Part shown: positions 59,151 through 64,000 of the stretch, piece by piece
Layout: every line of letters begins with the position of its first letter
Numbering within the stretch: the stretch's first letter is position 1
DNA from: Cyanoderma ruficeps
Lineage: Eukaryota > Chordata > Aves > Passeriformes > Timaliidae
DNA: 64,000 nucleotides
Assembly: GCA_008694505.1 (NCBI GenBank)
Contig: VZDJ01000052.1
Coordinates: forward strand, 7,997,955-8,061,954
Direction: 5' to 3'
Program-made: the position numbers and the translations under genes
Notes under the pieces: generated by a model
What the model was told of the DNA's origin: nothing
Databases searched by the model: none
What the model saw: only the letters and a program-made list of their open reading frames with translations

Positions 59151-62100
59151 TATCTCCATGCGGGAAAAGCCAATTCTTTATTCTTACCACTTTTTTGATA
59201 GGGCTTTCACACAGCTCGTGTGCCAGCATCCATTGGGAGTTTTCTTCCTACTTCATTTTTTGGTCAGAATGTGGTTTGTGTGTCTAGGCTGAGATTCAGG
59301 TTTGGATGTGATATTGGGAAACCCCTGAAGTGTCTTTTTCTGTCTGTCTCCTTTGTAATATATCAAGTGGTATCCCTGCTTAGTAAATGACTGAATAAAT
59401 TATTTTCACTCTGTCATCCTTATTTTCTGAGTGTGATTACCAAAATGCAACACATTTCAGCTGCAGTGCGTGGCTGAACTCCAGTGCAATGACACACAAT
59501 GTGCAGGTGGTTGAATATTCCTCAAGAACAGCCTGTAAAATAATGCCACCCATCATGCCAGGGAATAAATGCCAACTTCAGCATGAATGTTCTTTTAAAA
59601 TGTGCCCCCTGCTGAGGTTATTAGTCACTCTGAATTCAAGGACATGTGAGTGCAGACTTTGCATAAAGCTCCAGGAGTGGCTTACCTGTGAAGTGCTGCT
59701 CCTTGATTTTCAGAAGGTGGCACACTTTTAAAACTCCCTCATGGTGAATGAACTGCAGCAAATGTCATTTTGTAATTGAGGCCGTGTAAGTTAGTTATTT
59801 TACATATGTTTCTAGCAATGAAGTTTCAAAAATCTCTTAGCTTGAGATCAAAGAATTGTTACCATCATGAAATGAAATACTGCAGTATTTGCTGAATAGG
59901 GAAAAGAAACAGAAGAATTAAAATTCTGCAGCTTTTATAACGTATATAATTGTCATCTGGTGCATGGATTAGTGTGAAGATTATGCTGTTGGTCTTCTGT
60001 TTAAAACTAGAGGAATAATGATAATGGTGAAAATATTGCTGCTTCCCTTAACATGAACACAGATGAAGAGGAAGCATCACACAGAATTGTAGCAGCAGCG
60101 ACTTTAATTTGAACAAACCCAACTGAGACAAAGATTTTGGGAAAAGAAACCCAGAGATAAAAGTGAGACAGACCCTAATACTGTATCAGTTCTAAAAAGA
60201 CTTATGTAAAATCAAGGCTTGTGTAAAATACAGAAATGACTTAACTTTACTTCCCCCAGCTGCAGCCATTTAATGGTTTTGTTTTGCTCTGCCACTTGTG
60301 TGGGGAAATTAATTTAATCCTGTCTTTTACATCTGTGAAAACGGAAAGAGCCAAATGCTGCAGCTGGCTAGAATGGTCAGCCACAGCTCTCCTTGGAGAG
60401 AAGATATCTCCACACTGCCCAGAATTAATGTGTTTTTAAACAGTGTTTATTGTAAGTGAGAGATCCTGGATGAAGCTGCGGTGGGGTGACCTTAGCTGGA
60501 CATCAGGTGCTCACCGAAGCCCATCTCATTCCCCTGCTCAGTGGGACAGGGGAGAGAAAATACAACAAAAACCTTGTGGGTCAAAATAAAGACAGGGAGA
60601 GATCAGTTCCTCTCGTGGGCAGAACAGCCCCGACTCAGGGAAATCAGTTTAATTTATTATCAATCAACTCAGAGTAGGATAATGAGGAAATAACTGTTAT
60701 TCCTGAGGCAACGCCATCATCCCTGATGGGCTCAGCCTTGTCCATCAGGGGCTCCCTCCTGGACCCATCTGGCACTGGCTCTGCTGGATATAGGGAAAGC
60801 TTCTTCTCTAAAAACCCCTACCTTTGCCATGCAAACCCAAGTCAGAAGAGTTTAAAACAAAATAAAAAGGGGGGGAAATATGATCTTTGTGCTGGAAATT
60901 GTAGTCCAAAATGTTTAAATTATGAAGTTTCTTTGGAATACCTGAGATTATAGGATTGCAAAAGCTGATCTGTAATATAGTCACAGAAGTAATAATAGTA
61001 ATGCGCAACTGCTATGAGTTTTTAAAAAATTTTCTCCTTCTTCTAATTTTTTTTTTGAAACCTCATGAAAGCAGGTTATTTACCAGTGATTGACTGTTGC
61101 TGTAAAGGCATCCTTGTATGTCCATGTCCAGAATAATTGTCAAGTCCTGGGTTGTGTGCTCAGTACCACTGTTTCCATTACATTGCCATTTACCTGCGGT
61201 GTAAATTGGAGCCACATGAGAAATGGGTTGGTAGAAAGAGGGGATCCAACTGTGAACTAATTAATAATTAAAATATCTGAGCACACCACTTGAATTTTTT
61301 GGCATTGTCTGATTCCTTATTATTTCAGTTTTTTATTTTATTACGTACCAAGGTAGTCAAGCTTCTGTGAACTCTCATATTTTCATGGAAAAGGAATAGA
61401 GAGAACATGCACCATCTCACTGGCTGTTCATAATTTGGGGCTGCCAAACCAATGCTATTCATGCTGACATCCTGTCATTTCAGACAATTAAGTAATATCT
61501 ATTCAGGTAATTAAAGACAATTGCTTGTAATAGCAGAAAATTATTATAATCATTTTGTTTTCCAGATAACAATGCAGATTTATAATTTCTGTGACCACAT
61601 CCAGAGTTTTGCTACCAGAACTGACAGGGGAACCATAAATAGTTGTTATTCCATTATGCTAAATGTCAGGGGTATAAATTTAACTCTGTTTTATTTAAAA
61701 ATCCATGAGGACAAGTTGTGATCTTTATGTTAAATGGATCCACAGCAGTTAAACCTAAACCCATTCTTGGTTTTCAAAAACTTTTTCATATTTTGTCACA
61801 CCTGTTGGACACAAATCATATACACAGCTTGAATGGGAACGGGCACTTTTGGAAGGTTTTAAAAGAAGACTTTAAATTGATGTTGAGGTGAAAGAAAAGC
61901 AAAAGAAAATTCAAAATGCTTCCACTTTGCAACGATTTCGTCAGGTAACTCCAAGCCCATTAGCAAATTTGGTCACTTGTATGCTGTTCCCTCATGTTCT
62001 GCAACATTTACAAGATTCCTCTAATGACTTTTTCTCCTCCAAAACTGGCAGGGGCTTTGCTGGCAGAAGCTGTTTGAAAAAGTGTGGACAGATAGGGATA

Positions 62101-64000
62101 GTGCTGAAGGCATTCTTGCCCTGACATATTGTAGCTATGTTAATCACCAAAGAGCGTGAAGACACAGACACAGTGAAGTGATGTGTTGTGTTGAGAATTA
62201 ATGCAGGTTATTCTGATGCCATTCACACTAATTGTACCATTGCCAGTTTCTTTATTATGTTTTTTTTTGTTGTTATGTTTTCCCCCTGGACTATTGCAGG
62301 CTTTTTCAGTGTAAATTTTGGTTTTGTGCATGCTACTGCCTATTTTAAAGACATTTCACTCATTACTTTAAAAGCCTAACGTCTTGAAGGGATGTAAAAA
62401 TATGTGGGTTTTCTAAGTCTAATTGCAGGGGTTTTATTTAAAGCGTTTTAATCATCTCCAATTTTGCCTGTTAGCAAGGTCCTTTTTATCCTAAGAAACT
62501 AAAAGTGAAAGACAAGCAAATGGCTTGAGTTTATATGGATAATTAAGTTAATGGTGGTGAAATAGAACCTGAGGAATCAAAAAATGCGGCAGAGGAGCAC
62601 CAGGATGGTTTTGTGAAAGCTGAAGGGTTTGGATGGGACATGCAGCAGTGACTGAGGGAATCACAGCCTCGGGGCTTTGCTCTCTGTCTTAAGCCAAAGC
62701 TGAAAGTCCAGCAAGAAGAGCCCTCTGATCTCCAAGGTAGTGCAGGTCATTGGCCTCAGATAGGACTTTTATTGGAAGCCTTGAGCAGATTCAATTCCCA
62801 AACTTCTGTCCCTGGTGAGGAAGCTGCTTCTCTGTCCTCACCTCCCAGGTCTCCTGCTGGGCTTTTGATGTTCTTTCTGGAGGGCTTTAGCAGAAGTTGC
62901 CATTCGTGGGGCAGAGTGCTTGAGTTCAAGCCTCAGCAACAAGCCCCAGAACCAGCAGAGTGGGTGTCACACACACAACTCCTCCTCCTTTTGAATTATG
63001 AAAGCAGCAATAGGGTCCCCTTGAAAAAGGCACCTGAACAGAGTAGATGCTCTGACAGAAGTTGCCTGGCAGAGGAGAACAAAGCCAAAAGCCCTGGGAA
63101 CATCACCCTGCACTGGAGGGCTCAGCCTGCATATAACCATTTCCCAGGAAGGAAAATGGGAGTAGGCTGCAGGAACTTCTGAGAAATGACAGTGATATTA
63201 GGAAGAGCAGGAGGTGTCTGAAGCCAACAGGGCTCCAAACAGGGCTGGATGTGGAGGAAGGTGATAGAGTGACAAATGCATTCAAGCTGAAAATGTAATC
63301 AGACAAGCATGTTCCCTTGCTGAAGAAGGGATTTAGCAACTTTGAACTCAAAACCATGTGATTTTTCTTCCTCCTCCTGGCTAGATTGAAAAGGGGAGTG
63401 ATGTTTTTTAATATTATATGGTGCTTAACAAACCATTGCATGCTGTGTCAAGTTCATTTTCCCTATCTGCTCTGGCTAAAACCCATTGCTATCTGTAGTC
63501 TAGCCTGAAGGTGACAAGAGATTTGAATCACTGTAATTAGGCACTCATCGCGCTGCAAAAAGATACAACTATCTTGATGAATCAGTATTTTTTAAAAAAA
63601 GCTGTGGGTTTTTTTGTTGTTTTGGGTTTTTTTTTTTCCTTTAACTGCAGTTGGTGCCTGGGAATGTGAGAGGAGGAATGAGCTCAGCAAGAAGTGAGGC
63701 AGTTTCCTCAGCATGACAACGCTTGTCCTGTTCTCTGTGCAGAAAAAGTGGAGTGGTTTTTGCCCCTCCGAGTCCTGTTGACACCTTCAAGTGTTCTTGG
63801 ACCTCTCCCAGGTTTTACTTGACAAACATTTTCGTGTGTGCTTCTTTCTGATTCTGAGAAGTGCACAAGAATTCACTTTCTGCGCTTAAGCAAGAGCTGT
63901 GAAGTGAGTTCTTGTTTGCCTTTTAGGATTGTTGCTCCAGGGCACACTTTTGCTGTGAAGTGTAAGTGATGAAAAAGTGGATCTGCCCAGGTTTGTGGTT
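59151..64000. other. Probable WDPCP intron, no supported gene
   Basis: AT-rich sequence up to the right edge. I saw no recognisable exon, RNA gene or clear transposon. Confidence 0.5.

Larger units (their letters stand above)
51320..64000 (+). other. WDPCP: Inferred 5' region of WDPCP (no coding exon recognised)
   Basis: In vertebrates WDPCP (a WD-repeat ciliogenesis and planar-polarity effector) starts head-to-head with MDH1 and runs away from it; here that is the plus strand rightward from about 51.3 kb. The G+C-rich stretch up to about 51.6 kb could hold its untranslated first exon; a donor-like CG|GTGGGT lies near 51,397. I looked for the family's N-terminal segment and found no match in 51.4-64 kb, so coding exons are either beyond the right edge or too short and diverged for me to see. 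The call rests on synteny alone. Confidence 0.45.

Noticed and set aside
58517..59287. 256- and 210-codon frames on opposite strands of the CpG-rich block
   Set aside because: Opposite-strand frames over the same G+C-rich tandem repeats point to composition, not coding. The basic C-terminal frame on the minus strand is made of repeat units.
61876..61944. Lys/Gln-rich open segment ending CAG|GTAACT
   Set aside because: The donor is acceptable, but the only in-range acceptor is poor and the frame has a stop just upstream; no match to WDPCP.

Overview
This window is vertebrate nuclear DNA, almost certainly from a bird and probably a songbird. CR1 LINE 3' ends, which are typical of bird genomes, recur across it. 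One solo LTR has the TGTCCTGG...CCAGGACA ends of ERVL-type LTRs common in songbirds. The encoded MDH1 starts Met-Gly-Glu-Pro-Val-Arg-Val, as I recall for the chicken enzyme, where mammals have Met-Ser-Glu-Pro. The gene order UGP2 - MDH1 - WDPCP is the mirror image of human chromosome 2p15, so it is conserved synteny. The bird call is firm; the songbird call is an inference from repeat type.

Layout. (1) 1-10,100, minus strand: the 5' part of UGP2 (UDP-glucose pyrophosphorylase). Coding exons 1-3 are in the window and the rest lies beyond the left edge. Its CpG-island promoter spans about 9.76-10.96 kb. (2) 10.96-39.5 kb: about 28.5 kb between genes with no recognisable gene. It holds CR1 fragments, one ERVL-type solo LTR (19,800-20,450), two copies of a second LTR family (23,459-23,906 and 28,170-28,617), an AT-rich tract at 13.4-14.05 kb, and a few non-repetitive AT-rich blocks that look like conserved non-coding elements. 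(3) 39.8-50.9 kb, minus strand: the complete MDH1 gene (cytosolic malate dehydrogenase) in nine coding exons. They add up to exactly 334 codons with every intron phase closing. The stop context is TGA CTA, and 19 further open codons end in Ser-Arg-Leu, which is the arrangement of the known read-through peroxisomal isoform MDH1x. (4) 50.4-51.6 kb: a CpG island shared head-to-head by MDH1 (minus) and, by synteny, WDPCP (plus), with two ZNF143-like motifs in opposite orientation. (5) 51.6-64 kb: inferred 5' intron(s) of WDPCP. I could not recognise a WDPCP coding exon. This part contains an unusual CpG-rich block of about 1 kb (58.2-59.15 kb) that may be an LTR or a lineage-specific CpG island.

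Biology. MDH1 runs the cytosolic arm of the malate-aspartate shuttle, and its read-through form would do the same reaction in peroxisomes. UGP2 makes UDP-glucose for glycogen and glycosylation. The two genes are neighbours rather than a regulatory unit. The shared promoter couples MDH1 to WDPCP, a ciliogenesis and planar-polarity effector. No prokaryotic-type system, CRISPR array or intact viral gene was seen. The most interesting items are the MDH1 read-through extension, the two-start architecture of UGP2, the paired ZNF143 motifs, and the GC block at 58-59 kb.
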